A stretch of 46,300 nt of DNA. It comes from a bacterium UBP2_UBA2255. GTDB lineage: Bacteria > Edwardsbacteria > AC1 > EtOH8. The position numbers were made by a program, and so were the translations under genes. Under the pieces are notes generated by a model. The model had not been told where the DNA came from and did no database searches. It saw nothing but the letters and a program-made list of their open reading frames with translations. Positions 31,240-39,793 of this stretch are shown here, piece by piece. Where the stretch lies: assembly GCA_002347565.1 (NCBI GenBank), contig DDXR01000003.1, forward strand, positions 54,720 through 101,019, written 5' to 3'. Each line of letters opens with the position of its first letter. Position 1 is the first letter of the stretch.

Positions 31240-33036
31240 ATGAGCATGAAGCATACGTACACGATCTGCCCCCACTGCGGCTGCGGCTGCGGCCTGCACC
31301 TGGTGCGCCAGGACGGCCTGACCGGCGGCGTCACCGCCAGCCAGGGGCATCCGTTCAGCGGCGGGCAGCTGTGCGCCCGGGGCTGGACCTGCCACCAGCT
31401 GCCGTCGGCGCCGGCGCGCTTCGTCGAGCCGCTGCTGCGCCGCGGCGCCTCCCTCGAACCGGCATCGTGGAAGGAGGCGGCCGACTATTCCGCCAGGAGG
31501 CTCAAGTCGGTCCGCGACCAGCACGGCCCGGAAGCGATCGGCATCCTCGCCTCGCCCCGGCTCACCGCCGGTGAGCTGTCCGCGCTGTTCCGTTTCGCCC
31601 GGGACGTCATCGGCACGCCGCACTGCGACAGCGGCGCGCGGCTGACCGGCTTTCCCGTCGAGTTCCCGCGGCCGGCGGAGCTGGCCGACCTGGACCGGGC
31701 CGACCTGATCGTGGTGCTGGGCGCCAACCTGCTGGAGGACAATCCGGTCCTGGGGGCGCGGATCATGTCGCGGTGCAAGCCGGCGGCCGATCGGCCGTAC
31801 GTCTCCCCGGACCTGACCCATGTCGTCCCCGGTCCGCCGGTCCGGCTGGCGGCGGCCGCCGCACGGGCGGGCGCGCTGGGCGAGATCGCCCAGCCGCATC
31901 TCCGGCCCCGGCCCGGCTGCGAACCGCAGCTGGTTGTGGCGCTCCTGAAGGCGCTGGTCGAGAGCCACGGGCAGACCAGCGCCGATCCGGCGTTCCCGAA
32001 GCTCAGGGAAAGCCTCGCCAAGCTGTCATACTCCGGGCTGCTGGATGGCGCCGGCGTGCCGTCGGCCCAGGTGGGCGCGCTGGCCGCGCTGCTGGCCAGC
32101 GCCGCGGCGCCGTTGCTGGTCGCGGGTCGCGACCTGCTGCATGCGCCGGGCGCCGGGACAGCGCTGGCCGCGCTGGCGGACATCGCCCTGGTCATGCGGG
32201 ACCGGCTGTCGGTCTTGCCGGCCGCGGCCGCGGCCAATGAGCACGCCGCGCTGCGCATCCTGCCGCCGGGCGGGGGGCTGTCGTACCCGGCGATGATCGG
32301 CGCGCTGCGCCGGCGGAAGCTGAAGGCCCTGGTGCTGGCCGGCGAGGATCCCCTGCGGGTCCTGCCGGGAACGGGCGAGGTCGGCAGGGCGCTGGCCGGC
32401 GCTGAGTTCATCCTGTCGATCGATTCGTTCTCCGGCCCGGTCCACGAGCACTGCCATGCCGTGCTGCCGCTGTCGCTGCCGATGGAGAAGGCCGGCAGCT
32501 TTGCGGCGATGGACGGCGCGGAGCAGAGGTTCGCCGCGGCGCTTGCTCCCGCCGGCCGCGCCCGGCCGCTGGAGGCGGCCCTGCGGGACCTGGCGGCGCC
32601 GTTCCGGACGAAAGCCGGGCACGGCCGGCCGGCCGGGATTCCGGCGGCTTCCCTCGACCCGATCAAGGGCTGCCAGCCGCCCAAGGCGGTTGCCGGCCAG
32701 ATCACACTGGAGCTGGGAAGCGTCTACCCCTTCCTGTATGGCGGCGACGCCCTGGCGGCCAACACGCGCCACCTGGCGCGGGAGTTCGCCGGCGACTGGA
32801 TCGAGCTCAACCCGGAGGACATCGCCTCCCTGGGCGTCCGGGCCGGCTGGAAGGTGATGGTCTCGTCGGAAGCCGGATCGCTGGAGGCGCAGCTGCGGGC
32901 CAACCCGGCGCAGGCCAAGGGAACGGCTTTCATGCCGGTCCACTTCGGGGGACTGGCGCTGGCGCCGTTCTCGTTCGACCCGGCGCTGGAGACGCCGGTG
33001 CTGCGGGGCATCCCGGTGACGGTGGGCAAGGGCTGA
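31240..33036 (+). CDS. Formate-dehydrogenase-like molybdopterin protein lacking the catalytic Cys/Sec
   Basis: The 598-residue protein resembles FdhF-type subunits. The [4Fe-4S] ligands are C10, C13, C17 and C45 (CPHCGCGCGLH and QLCARGW), followed by SWKEAADYSARRL and YG-like GPEAIG. Where FdhF has ...CCARVUHGPS, this protein reads CDSGARLTGFPV: Thr136 replaces the Mo-ligating Sec/Cys and Gly137 the catalytic His. The C-terminal molybdopterin-binding-like domain starts at about residue 505 (WIELNPEDIASLGVRAGW). At 598 residues it is shorter than FdhF (about 715). It may bind a cluster, or a cofactor without formate chemistry, comparable with NuoG in complex I. Its position after the hydrogenase subunits fits a formate-hydrogenlyase-like layout. 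Confidence 0.78.
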   Translation: MSMKHTYTICPHCGCGCGLHLVRQDGLTGGVTASQGHPFSGGQLCARGWTCHQLPSAPARFVEPLLRRGASLEPASWKEAADYSARRLKSVRDQHGPEAIGILASPRLTAGELSALFRFARDVIGTPHCDSGARLTGFPVEFPRPAELADLDRADLIVVLGANLLEDNPVLGARIMSRCKPAADRPYVSPDLTHVVPGPPVRLAAAAARAGALGEIAQPHLRPRPGCEPQLVVALLKALVESHGQTSADPAFPKLRESLAKLSYSGLLDGAGVPSAQVGALAALLASAAAPLLVAGRDLLHAPGAGTALAALADIALVMRDRLSVLPAAAAANEHAALRILPPGGGLSYPAMIGALRRRKLKALVLAGEDPLRVLPGTGEVGRALAGAEFILSIDSFSGPVHEHCHAVLPLSLPMEKAGSFAAMDGAEQRFAAALAPAGRARPLEAALRDLAAPFRTKAGHGRPAGIPAASLDPIKGCQPPKAVAGQITLELGSVYPFLYGGDALAANTRHLAREFAGDWIELNPEDIASLGVRAGWKVMVSSEAGSLEAQLRANPAQAKGTAFMPVHFGGLALAPFSFDPALETPVLRGIPVTVGKG

Positions 33037-33128
33037 CGGGATGAGGTGGACATGCGGCATGCGACGGCATGGCGTTGTTGGGCGCGGCAATGCTGCGCAA
33101 CGATCCGCCATTTCCCTTGGCGGGGGGG

Positions 33129-33203
33129 GGATCCGACCCCGGATGCCATCCGGAATCGACCCCGCGCATGATGCGGGAGGGGCGCGACCCCGGGGCGATG
33201 ACA
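33129..33203. repeat. GC-rich palindromic intergenic repeat
   Basis: Read on the - strand it starts TGTCATCGCCCCGG and ends in GGTCGGATCC, resembling the element at 13515-13599 in its TGTCAT end, internal CCCGCATnATGCGnGGG dyad and GGATCC. The similarity is by eye and partial. A run of nine G lies at its left edge (33122-33130). The 258-base gap holds this repeat and the terminator at 33249; I see no gene in it. Confidence 0.35.
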
Positions 33204-33248
33204 AAGTGCAGTTGAGCCGGCATACGAACAAGACAAAGCGGCATGAAG

Positions 33249-33276
33249 AAAAGGGCGGCCATCAGCCGCCCTTTTT
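33249..33276. terminator. Intrinsic terminator, probably bidirectional
   Basis: AAAAGGGCGGC (33249-33259) pairs with GCCGCCCTTTT (33265-33275) around a 5-base loop, followed by TTTTTCTTTT on the + strand. The A-run on the left makes it work on the - strand too. It lies between the convergent FDH-like gene and the deacetylase-like gene and ends the hydrogenase locus. Confidence 0.88.
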
Positions 33277-33294
33277 CTTTTACGGTTGCCGCCG

Positions 33295-34365
33295 CTATTT
33301 TTCCAGCCGTGTCACCCCCACGAACTCGAACTCGGCCAGCACCTCCCCGGTCAGCGCCTTGCCCAGCGCGTTCAGGACGTCCGCGCGGGCCGGGAGCATC
33401 GCCAGCGCGGCCCCCTTCTCCCGGGCCCGAACGAACGCGGCCCTGATCCTGGCCTCGGCCACCCTGGCTGAAACCCCCGGCTCGATGTACACGTCGGCGC
33501 TGCGATAGCGGCAGTCGTTGGCCAATGCCTGCTCGCCGGCCAGGGAGTTGGCGGTGTACCTCGGCTCCAGCAGGACCAGGTTGCCGGCGGCGCAGAACCT
33601 CGCCACCTGCTCGGCGATCCTCCGGTCCTTGAGCGCCCGCGACCCGGCCTCGACCGAGAAACCGGCGGGCGCCGCCACCGTCCCCCGTGCCCGCGCAAGT
33701 TTTGAGGCGATCCGCGCGTCGCTGTCGCTCAGCAGAATGGTGTTGGGGCCGGGGTCCTGCTTGGGGTAGCCGATCGGCTCCAGCGGCAGCGCGACCAGCA
33801 GCTCCCGGCCCGGGGCGCGGATCGGGCGGTCGACGACCAGGGTCTTGATCTCCGTCCTCCTGGCCAGCGCGGACCGGGCCGCCTTGTCGGCCCCGGCGAG
33901 CCGGTAGGCGACCAGGGCGATGCGCGGCCTGACCGGGCGGCCCGGCAGCGCCGGCGGACTCATCCTGACCTGCACCGTCACCAGCGGCCGGTCGCCGATG
34001 CCGTAGGCCAGCTCAAGGCTCTGCCGCTTGCGGTCCTCGGCCGCGGCCAGCAGCTCCAGGCCGCAGGACTTCGCCTGCCGCTGCAGCCCCAGGTTGGCGA
34101 GGACCAGGGGGCGGCCGCGGCGGCTGGCGATCACCAGCCGCGACGGCCGTCCCGGCTCAGGGGGAAGCAGGCGGGCGCTGTCGGACCCGCCGCGCAACAG
34201 GTCGCAGAAACGGCCAGCCGAAGCGGCCGGGTCCGCCCGCGGCGACAGCCGCGACAGCGGCGGCTGCCAGCGGGCCAGGGACCGGTATCCCAGCGCGGCA
34301 GCCAGCCCGACGGTCATGGCCAGTATCAGGAAACGGACCAAGCGTTGTCTCTTCGCCTTCGCCAT
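33295..34365 (-). CDS. Divergent polysaccharide deacetylase-like protein (YibQ family) with degenerate active site
   Basis: The 356-residue protein starts at MAKAKRQRLV (34365); an upstream start gives an implausible extension. One N-terminal membrane helix (about residues 8-26) anchors it. The C-terminal part matches the divergent polysaccharide deacetylase family: LLVALPLEPIGYPKQDPGPN, then TILLSDSDARIASKLARARG, and a CAAGNLVLLEPRYTANSLAG end. Residues conserved in active relatives are altered: the first-strand IDD-type Asp pair is VAY, the H-x-P-M/LEP His is Ala (VALPLEP), and the NNHMGS motif is AAPAGFSV. It is probably not a working deacetylase; a structural or glycan-binding role is possible. 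It is the only - strand gene. Confidence 0.7.
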   Translation of the reverse strand: MAKAKRQRLVRFLILAMTVGLAAALGYRSLARWQPPLSRLSPRADPAASAGRFCDLLRGGSDSARLLPPEPGRPSRLVIASRRGRPLVLANLGLQRQAKSCGLELLAAAEDRKRQSLELAYGIGDRPLVTVQVRMSPPALPGRPVRPRIALVAYRLAGADKAARSALARRTEIKTLVVDRPIRAPGRELLVALPLEPIGYPKQDPGPNTILLSDSDARIASKLARARGTVAAPAGFSVEAGSRALKDRRIAEQVARFCAAGNLVLLEPRYTANSLAGEQALANDCRYRSADVYIEPGVSARVAEARIRAAFVRAREKGAALAMLPARADVLNALGKALTGEVLAEFEFVGVTRLEK

Positions 34366-34490
34366 CAAGACAGGACTGTACCAGATACCGCAGTGAAAGT
34401 CAAGGGACTGGGCCCAGATCGACGCGGCCCCGGGGCGGCTCCCCGGCGCGATGTGGCGCCCGCTCCCGTGAAAAACATTCCACGAAGTAG

Positions 34491-34519
34491 TTGACACCGG
34501 TGGGAAAATGTGCTAATCT
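34491..34519 (+). promoter_or_regulatory. Strong sigma70 promoter of the polysaccharide-export cluster
   Basis: Consensus TTGACA (34491-34496), a 17-base spacer and TAATCT (34514-34519) lie 57 bases before the first start codon. The surrounding region is AT-richer than the genes. Confidence 0.72.
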
Positions 34520-34576
34520 AACCATGCCATAACCACTTGGCGTTCAAGCCCATTTCGCACTAGCGCAAGGAAGATC

Positions 34577-35071
34577 GTGAAGAATTTTCTGCACGGACTG
34601 GCGTGTATTGTTTCATGCATGGTCCTGCTGTTGCCGTGCTTGGCTGCGGCGCAGGGCCTGGGGTATATCGACCGCACCAGCGGACCATCGATGGTCACCA
34701 TCACCAGCGGTGAGCGGGAGATCCTGATCGAGGTCCAGGTGTGGGGCCAGGTGACCCGGCCGGGGATGTACAAGGTGCCGGTGGCGACGGACGCCGTCGG
34801 CCTGATCTCCTACGCCGGCGGGCCGACCGAGCACGCCGCGCTCTCCCGCGTCCGGCTGGTGCGCAACGGTTTTCCCAAGGGGAAGGCCGTCAAGCTAGAC
34901 CTCGACCGCTATACCGCCGCCGGCGACCGCGGCTCGGTGCCGATGCTGGAGACCGGCGACGTCGTGATCGTTCCGACCAGCTGCGCCCACCGCGTCTCCC
35001 AGTTCGCCGGGTTCGTCAGCCAGCTGGCGGTGGTGATCACGGCCTACCTCGTGATCGTGGGTAGCAAATGA
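34577..35071 (+). CDS. Minimal SLBB-domain polysaccharide export protein, copy 1
   Basis: The 164-residue protein starts at GTG, after a GGAAGATC stretch. It has a signal peptide (about 1-25), one SLBB-like domain (about 48-108: IEVQVWGQVTRPGMYKVPVA, then LISYAGGPTEHAALSRVRLV) and a C-terminal hydrophobic segment (about 142-161). Known Wza-type export proteins are about 350-380 residues with an N-terminal PES domain and several SLBB domains; here the PES domain is missing. The C-terminal helix could span a membrane, as the Wza helix does in the outer membrane. It overlaps the co-polymerase gene by 4 bp, so they work as a pair. Confidence 0.78.
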   Translation: MKNFLHGLACIVSCMVLLLPCLAAAQGLGYIDRTSGPSMVTITSGEREILIEVQVWGQVTRPGMYKVPVATDAVGLISYAGGPTEHAALSRVRLVRNGFPKGKAVKLDLDRYTAAGDRGSVPMLETGDVVIVPTSCAHRVSQFAGFVSQLAVVITAYLVIVGSK

Positions 35072-37296
35072 AGAGCCAGCCCGACCTCAAGATCGGCTCG
35101 CCCGAGGCGCCGCAGAACACCCTGCGGGACCTGTACCGCATCGTCAACCGGCGGCGCTGGATCGTGCTCTCCGTCTTCGGGGCGGTGTTCCTGGCCACGC
35201 TGGTGTTCTCGCTGCGCCAGCCCAACATCTACCAGGCGACTACCACGCTGATGATCCAGCGCGAGAACAAGCCGATCCTGGGGATGATGATGGAGACCGA
35301 GCAGAGCCGCAACATGATCAACAACCAGGTGGAGATCATCCGCAGCCGCACGGTGGCGCTGGAGGCGGCCCGGCGCCTGACCCAGCTGCCCGACGCCGAT
35401 CGGCTGGGCACGGCCGAGCTGGGCCGGGCGGCCGAGCTGGTGCTGCTGTCGCTGAGCGTCCTGTCCAGCCGCACCACCGACATCGTCTCGATCCTGGCCG
35501 AGACCGATGATCCGCGAACCGCGGCCGCGGTGGCCAACGGCGTGGCCGACGCCTACATCGACTTCAACCTCTCCATCTCGCGCGGCGAGCTGTCCGAGGT
35601 GCGCCGGTTCCTGGAGCAGCAGCTGCCGGTGATCCGGCAGCGCCTGGCCGCCGAGGAGAACGTGATGCGCAGCTTCCGCCAGAGCAACCGGGTGGTGCTG
35701 CTGTCGGATGAATCCAGGGCGCTGCTGGAGGGGGTCTCCGGTTTCGAGTCGCAGTACAACTCGACCAGGATCGAGCGCGAGACCATCGAGCGGCGGATAT
35801 CGTTCCTGCGTTCGCAGCTGGACGACCAGAAGAAGACGCTGCTCGACAACCTGTCCCGCGGCTCGTCCTCGGCGGTGGTCTCCGGGTTGCGCGACGACCT
35901 CAACGCCCATCAGGTGCGTCTGGCGACGCTGCTGTCGCAGGGCTTCGCCGAGGATTCGCCCCAGGCCCGCGAGCTGGACAAGAAGATCGAGGCCACCAAG
36001 GCCCGGCTGAAGGAGGAGCTGGGGCTGATGCTGGAGAACGAGAGCGCCAGCTACGATCCCCTCAAGCTGCAGTCCGACCGGATGGCGCGGGTGCTGGAGC
36101 TGCAGGTCGAACTCGATGACGCCGCCGCTCGCGAGGCCGCGCTGGGCAAGGTGGTCGAGGAGTACGCCGCCCGGCTCAACCGCATCCCCGCCAAGGAGGT
36201 GGAGCTGGCCCGGCTGACCCGCCAGTTCCAGCTGGACGAGAACATCTACAAGATGCTGATGGAAAAGTACGAGGAAGCTCGCATCAGCGAGGCCGGCAAG
36301 CTCGGCAACGTCAAGGTCATCGACCGGGCGGTGGTGCCGGACCTGCCGGTCGGCCCGCGCCGCCTGGTCAACATCGTGTTCGGCGCGCTGCTGGGGCTGT
36401 GCTTCGGCATCGGCGTCGCCCTGTTCCTGGAGTACCTGGACACGTCGATCAAGACCAGCTACGAGGTGGAGAAGATCCTCTCCCTGCCGGTGCTGGGATC
36501 GATACCCACCATCGACCTCGAGGACGTCAGCAGCGCCGCCGGCCATGGCGCGGCCTATGCCAACGGCGCGACTGCCATCGCCGAGCGACTGATCTCCCAC
36601 CACCTGCCGCGGTCGCCGATCTCCGAGGCCTATCGGATGCTGCGCACCAACCTCCAGTTCCTGACCCCCGACCGACCCATCCGCAGCATCCTGGTGACCT
36701 CGGCCGGCCCGTCCGAGGGCAAGACCACCACCGCCGCCAACCTGGCCATCACCATGGCCCAGGTCGGCGCCCGCACCCTGCTGGTGGACGGCGACCTGCG
36801 GCGGCCGATGGTGGCCGGCGTATTCGGCATCGACGGCCAGCCCGGCCTTACCGAGCTGCTGATCCGCGAGGGCGACCTCAAGAAGGTGGCCCGCCCCTCG
36901 GGCGTCGACAATCTGCTGATCGTGCCGGCCGGCACGCTGCCGCCCAACCCGTCGGAGCTGCTGGGATCGCAGAAGATGAAGGCGGTGATCGAGGCGATGA
37001 AGGAATGCTGCGACTTGGTGATCTTCGACTGCCCGCCGGTGATCACGGTCACCGACGCCGCGGTGCTGGCCGCCGAGACCGACATAGTGCTGCTGGTGGT
37101 CCAGTCCGGCAAGACCGACCGCGAGATGGCCAAGCGGGCGAAGGTGCTGCTCCACAACGTCAAAGCCACCATCGCGGGCGTGGTGCTGAACAACATCAGC
37201 CCCGAACTCCAGGCCGGGTACTATTACTACTACCATTACTACCATCAGGACAGCGGCAAGCGCAGGGTGCGCCGGTCCAAGCCCGATGCATCCTGA
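35068..37296 (+). CDS. Wzc-like polysaccharide co-polymerase and BY-type tyrosine kinase, copy 1
   Basis: The 742-residue inner-membrane protein controls polysaccharide chain length and export. The Wzz-like chain-length domain spans two membrane helices (about residues 33-50 and 432-452) around a coiled-coil periplasmic region. The cytoplasmic kinase domain follows (about 500-725): Walker A SAGPSEGKTTTAANLA, Walker A' LLVDGDLRRP and Walker B DLVIFDCPP. The C terminus holds the tyrosine cluster (YYYYYHYYHQ) that such kinases autophosphorylate. It is a fused Wzc type rather than a split CapA/CapB type. Copy 2 lies at 39794. Confidence 0.93.
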   Translation: MKSQPDLKIGSPEAPQNTLRDLYRIVNRRRWIVLSVFGAVFLATLVFSLRQPNIYQATTTLMIQRENKPILGMMMETEQSRNMINNQVEIIRSRTVALEAARRLTQLPDADRLGTAELGRAAELVLLSLSVLSSRTTDIVSILAETDDPRTAAAVANGVADAYIDFNLSISRGELSEVRRFLEQQLPVIRQRLAAEENVMRSFRQSNRVVLLSDESRALLEGVSGFESQYNSTRIERETIERRISFLRSQLDDQKKTLLDNLSRGSSSAVVSGLRDDLNAHQVRLATLLSQGFAEDSPQARELDKKIEATKARLKEELGLMLENESASYDPLKLQSDRMARVLELQVELDDAAAREAALGKVVEEYAARLNRIPAKEVELARLTRQFQLDENIYKMLMEKYEEARISEAGKLGNVKVIDRAVVPDLPVGPRRLVNIVFGALLGLCFGIGVALFLEYLDTSIKTSYEVEKILSLPVLGSIPTIDLEDVSSAAGHGAAYANGATAIAERLISHHLPRSPISEAYRMLRTNLQFLTPDRPIRSILVTSAGPSEGKTTTAANLAITMAQVGARTLLVDGDLRRPMVAGVFGIDGQPGLTELLIREGDLKKVARPSGVDNLLIVPAGTLPPNPSELLGSQKMKAVIEAMKECCDLVIFDCPPVITVTDAAVLAAETDIVLLVVQSGKTDREMAKRAKVLLHNVKATIAGVVLNNISPELQAGYYYYYHYYHQDSGKRRVRRSKPDAS

Positions 37297-37359
37297 CCAG
37301 CCAGTCCGGCGGCGCCGGGACCATAATGCCAGGCTTCAGGCCGCATGAGGAGACATGCC

Positions 37360-39111
37360 ATGCTGACGACAAGGATCGCGATGCTGCTGACGGTGCCCTT
37401 GGCGCTGTCGGCCGGCGAACTCCGGGGCGCGCGGTACCCGCTGCTGGGCGGACCGGGGTTGGTGCACGTGCAGTCGGCGAAAACCGGACAGGGGATCATG
37501 TACCGGAGCTTCAACGCGGCCAGCAGCTACAGCGGCGCGACCTACTGGGGGGCGGTGGGCCGGCAGGATTCGTACAGCGACCTGTGGAGCTACCACAGCG
37601 TGGGGTATGCGCCGAACGAGCAGCTGGCGGTGATGGTGACCGGGGTGGCGCACGGCGAGAGCTGGAGCATCGCCAGCCGGACGCCGCCGCTGGCCGCTGG
37701 CGACAACACGCTGGGGTGCCCCGGCGACCCGTTCCTGTCCGGCAAGTACCGCCTGTCCCCGAACGAGATGATCGACCTGGCGGTGCTGCCGATGGTGTCG
37801 ATCCCGATGGACCGCGAGAAGTACCAGGACTACCCGTCGCAGACCGGAAAGCTGGACGTGGGCGCGAAGGCGCTGTGCGACATCAACCTGGGGTGGGGTA
37901 CGGTATACCTCAACGCCGGTTTCCTGACACGGGGCGAGCAGCGGGCCATGGTGCCGGTGGGCGCCGGTTTGGAGTACGGGTTCGGCGAGAAGTTCTCGGC
38001 CTTCATCGAGGGTTCCGGTGAGCTGCGGATCGGCGCCCAGAAGGACCTGGTGGCCGACTCGCTGGTGCCACGGGGGTCGGGATTCGACCGTACGGAGTTC
38101 CGGGCCACGCCGGGAGTGCGGTACGCGCCGTTCCCGTTCGCGGCGGTGAACCTGGCGGTGGACGTCGGGCTGGCGCCGAGCGCGGCCCCCTGGCAGGTGG
38201 TCCTCGGGATCGACGTTCCGGCCTCGGCCGGGCGGTTTCTGGCGGCCTCGCTGCTGGGATCGATCGCCGGGCTGATCAAGGACCGCGACTCCGGGATCCC
38301 GATGAAAGGCATGATCACCTTCCCGGGCTCCGACGTGCCGGGGGTGGTCAGCGACGAGCTGGGTTCCTACGTGTCAAAGCTGCCCCCCGGTGAATACAAG
38401 ATCCATATCTACGCCAACGGGTACCGCTGGATCCAGCGCAAGATCCAGGTCAAGCCCGGCAAGGGCGAGAAGTGGGACCTGACCCTCAAGCGCAAGCTGG
38501 GCACCATCGCCGGACGGGTGAGCGACGCCGCCACCGGCGCGCCGGTGACCGCAGTCCTCTCGTTCGCCGGTTCCAGGCTGCCGAACTTGGCGGCCGACCC
38601 CGGCACCGGCGAGTTCACGGCCCTGGTGCCGCCGGGAAAGTACCAGCTGGTCGCCAAGGCGGATGGATACGCCGACAGGCAGGTCGAGCTCACGGTGAAG
38701 GACCGGGACACCAAGACGGCCGACTTTCCGCTGGCGCGCCCGGGTGCGGCGCCGGCGCGGCCACCGGCGAAGCCGGCGGCCGCCGAACCGCAGGTGGCGT
38801 CGCTGCAGCCGGCCGCCCCGGCCCCGCCGGCCGGGCCCCGCGCCGTGGCGCCGCCCCCCCGGCCGGCTCGCGCCGAAACGGCAGCGCCGCGGCCGGCGCA
38901 GCCGGCCGCGGCCAAACCCGCAGCCCCGGCCAAGCTATCAGCGGCCGAGGTCGCCGCCCTTTACAAGACCGGCGTTGAGCAGTTCATGAACGAGGAGTAC
39001 GACAAGGCGTTGTCCACGTTCCAGAAGGTCCTGAAGAGCGATCCCGGAAACGCCAAGGCCAAGGAATACCTGGGCAAGACCAGGGACCGGCTGAAGAAGC
39101 TCAAGGGATGA
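37360..39111 (+). CDS. Predicted outer-membrane barrel protein with carboxypeptidase-regulatory-like domains and TPR tail
   Basis: The 583-residue protein starts at ATG 37360, with GAGGAG just upstream (an ATG at 37345 overlaps that site). A signal peptide (to about residue 20, ending SAGE) precedes the ARYPLLGGPGLVHVQSAKTG barrel-like region of about 270 residues. Two regulatory-like domains follow (about 302-375 and 377-450); the first is nearly identical to that at 27820-28050 (IKDRDSGIPMKGMITFPGSD). A Pro/Ala-rich linker leads to a TPR-like end (about 530-583, LYKTGVEQFMNEEYDKALST). Between the two SLBB-Wzc pairs, it may be the missing outer-membrane exporter. The paralogue at 26889 lacks the TPR tail. 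Confidence 0.65.
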   Translation: MLTTRIAMLLTVPLALSAGELRGARYPLLGGPGLVHVQSAKTGQGIMYRSFNAASSYSGATYWGAVGRQDSYSDLWSYHSVGYAPNEQLAVMVTGVAHGESWSIASRTPPLAAGDNTLGCPGDPFLSGKYRLSPNEMIDLAVLPMVSIPMDREKYQDYPSQTGKLDVGAKALCDINLGWGTVYLNAGFLTRGEQRAMVPVGAGLEYGFGEKFSAFIEGSGELRIGAQKDLVADSLVPRGSGFDRTEFRATPGVRYAPFPFAAVNLAVDVGLAPSAAPWQVVLGIDVPASAGRFLAASLLGSIAGLIKDRDSGIPMKGMITFPGSDVPGVVSDELGSYVSKLPPGEYKIHIYANGYRWIQRKIQVKPGKGEKWDLTLKRKLGTIAGRVSDAATGAPVTAVLSFAGSRLPNLAADPGTGEFTALVPPGKYQLVAKADGYADRQVELTVKDRDTKTADFPLARPGAAPARPPAKPAAAEPQVASLQPAAPAPPAGPRAVAPPPRPARAETAAPRPAQPAAAKPAAPAKLSAAEVAALYKTGVEQFMNEEYDKALSTFQKVLKSDPGNAKAKEYLGKTRDRLKKLKG

Positions 39112-39635
39112 TGACGGCGGCCGGGGCCATGCGGGGCGGGCATGCCGCATCATTGCGGATGAAGGCGCGGTGCGCTGGTCGGGCGGGGCTGGTCGCCATC
39201 CTGCTGGCGCTGCCGGCGCTGGCCCAGGAGCAGGGCCACGGCCGGTTCCAGCGGGAAAGTTTCCGCATGGACGCCAGCCAGCAGCTGCTGATCGAGGTCC
39301 ACGTGTGGGGAGAGGTCAACAAGCCGGGAAGCTATCAGGTTCCCGACGGCTCGACGATGCTGGATGTGATCTCGGCCGCTGGCGGCCCCACCCAGTTTGC
39401 CGCCCTGTCGCGCGTGCGTCTGTCCCACGCGCCCGGCCCGACGCCCCGCATCCAGGCCGTCGACCTCGACCGGTACCTCGGGAGGGAGCGGAGCGATCCG
39501 CCGCCGGTGATGCGGCCCGGCGATGCCGTGCTGGTGCCGCGCAACGCCCGATTCTTCTGGAAGGACGCGGTGTCCCTGGTCGCCGACATCGCGCTGATCG
39601 TCAACGTCTATTACCTGATCTCGCGCAACCGGTAG
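39108..39635 (+). CDS. Minimal SLBB-domain polysaccharide export protein, copy 2
   Basis: The 175-residue protein starts in the stop codon of the barrel-TPR gene (ATGATG). A signal-like segment (about 24-40, AGLVAILLALPALAQ) precedes one SLBB-like domain (about 61-125: LIEVHVWGEVNKPGSYQVPD, ISAAGGPTQFAALSRVRLSH) and a C-terminal hydrophobic helix (KDAVSLVADIALIVNVYYLI). The order is the same as copy 1 but the sequences are clearly diverged. With the Wzc-like copy 2 at 39794 it repeats the unit of 34577-37296. Confidence 0.78.
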   Translation: MMTAAGAMRGGHAASLRMKARCAGRAGLVAILLALPALAQEQGHGRFQRESFRMDASQQLLIEVHVWGEVNKPGSYQVPDGSTMLDVISAAGGPTQFAALSRVRLSHAPGPTPRIQAVDLDRYLGRERSDPPPVMRPGDAVLVPRNARFFWKDAVSLVADIALIVNVYYLISRNR

Positions 39636-39793
39636 GACGTCTCCCCGCGGGGGCAGCCCAACGGGCGCGGCAACCGGGGACGGCGCCCGGGAGCGCATCA
39701 GCCGATCCGCATATCATGCCGGAGCACTCGAGAGGGTTGATGTCGCCATGACACCCAGACCCTCTTCTTGATTTCACCGCAGCGGAGCAACGC

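Noticed and set aside
31615..31660. Possible selenocysteine codon at the FDH-like active site
   Set aside because: The codon at the equivalent position is ACC (Thr136) and the reading frame has no internal TGA.
32505..33231. Reverse-strand frames over the FDH-like gene and its 3' gap as an extra gene
   Set aside because: They lack a ribosome-binding site and any motif, and they run antisense through a conserved molybdopterin-binding domain.
37200..37260. Tyrosine/histidine-rich end of the Wzc-like protein as a frameshift artefact
   Set aside because: Both copies end with a similar Tyr/His cluster, which is the expected autophosphorylation site of this kinase family.
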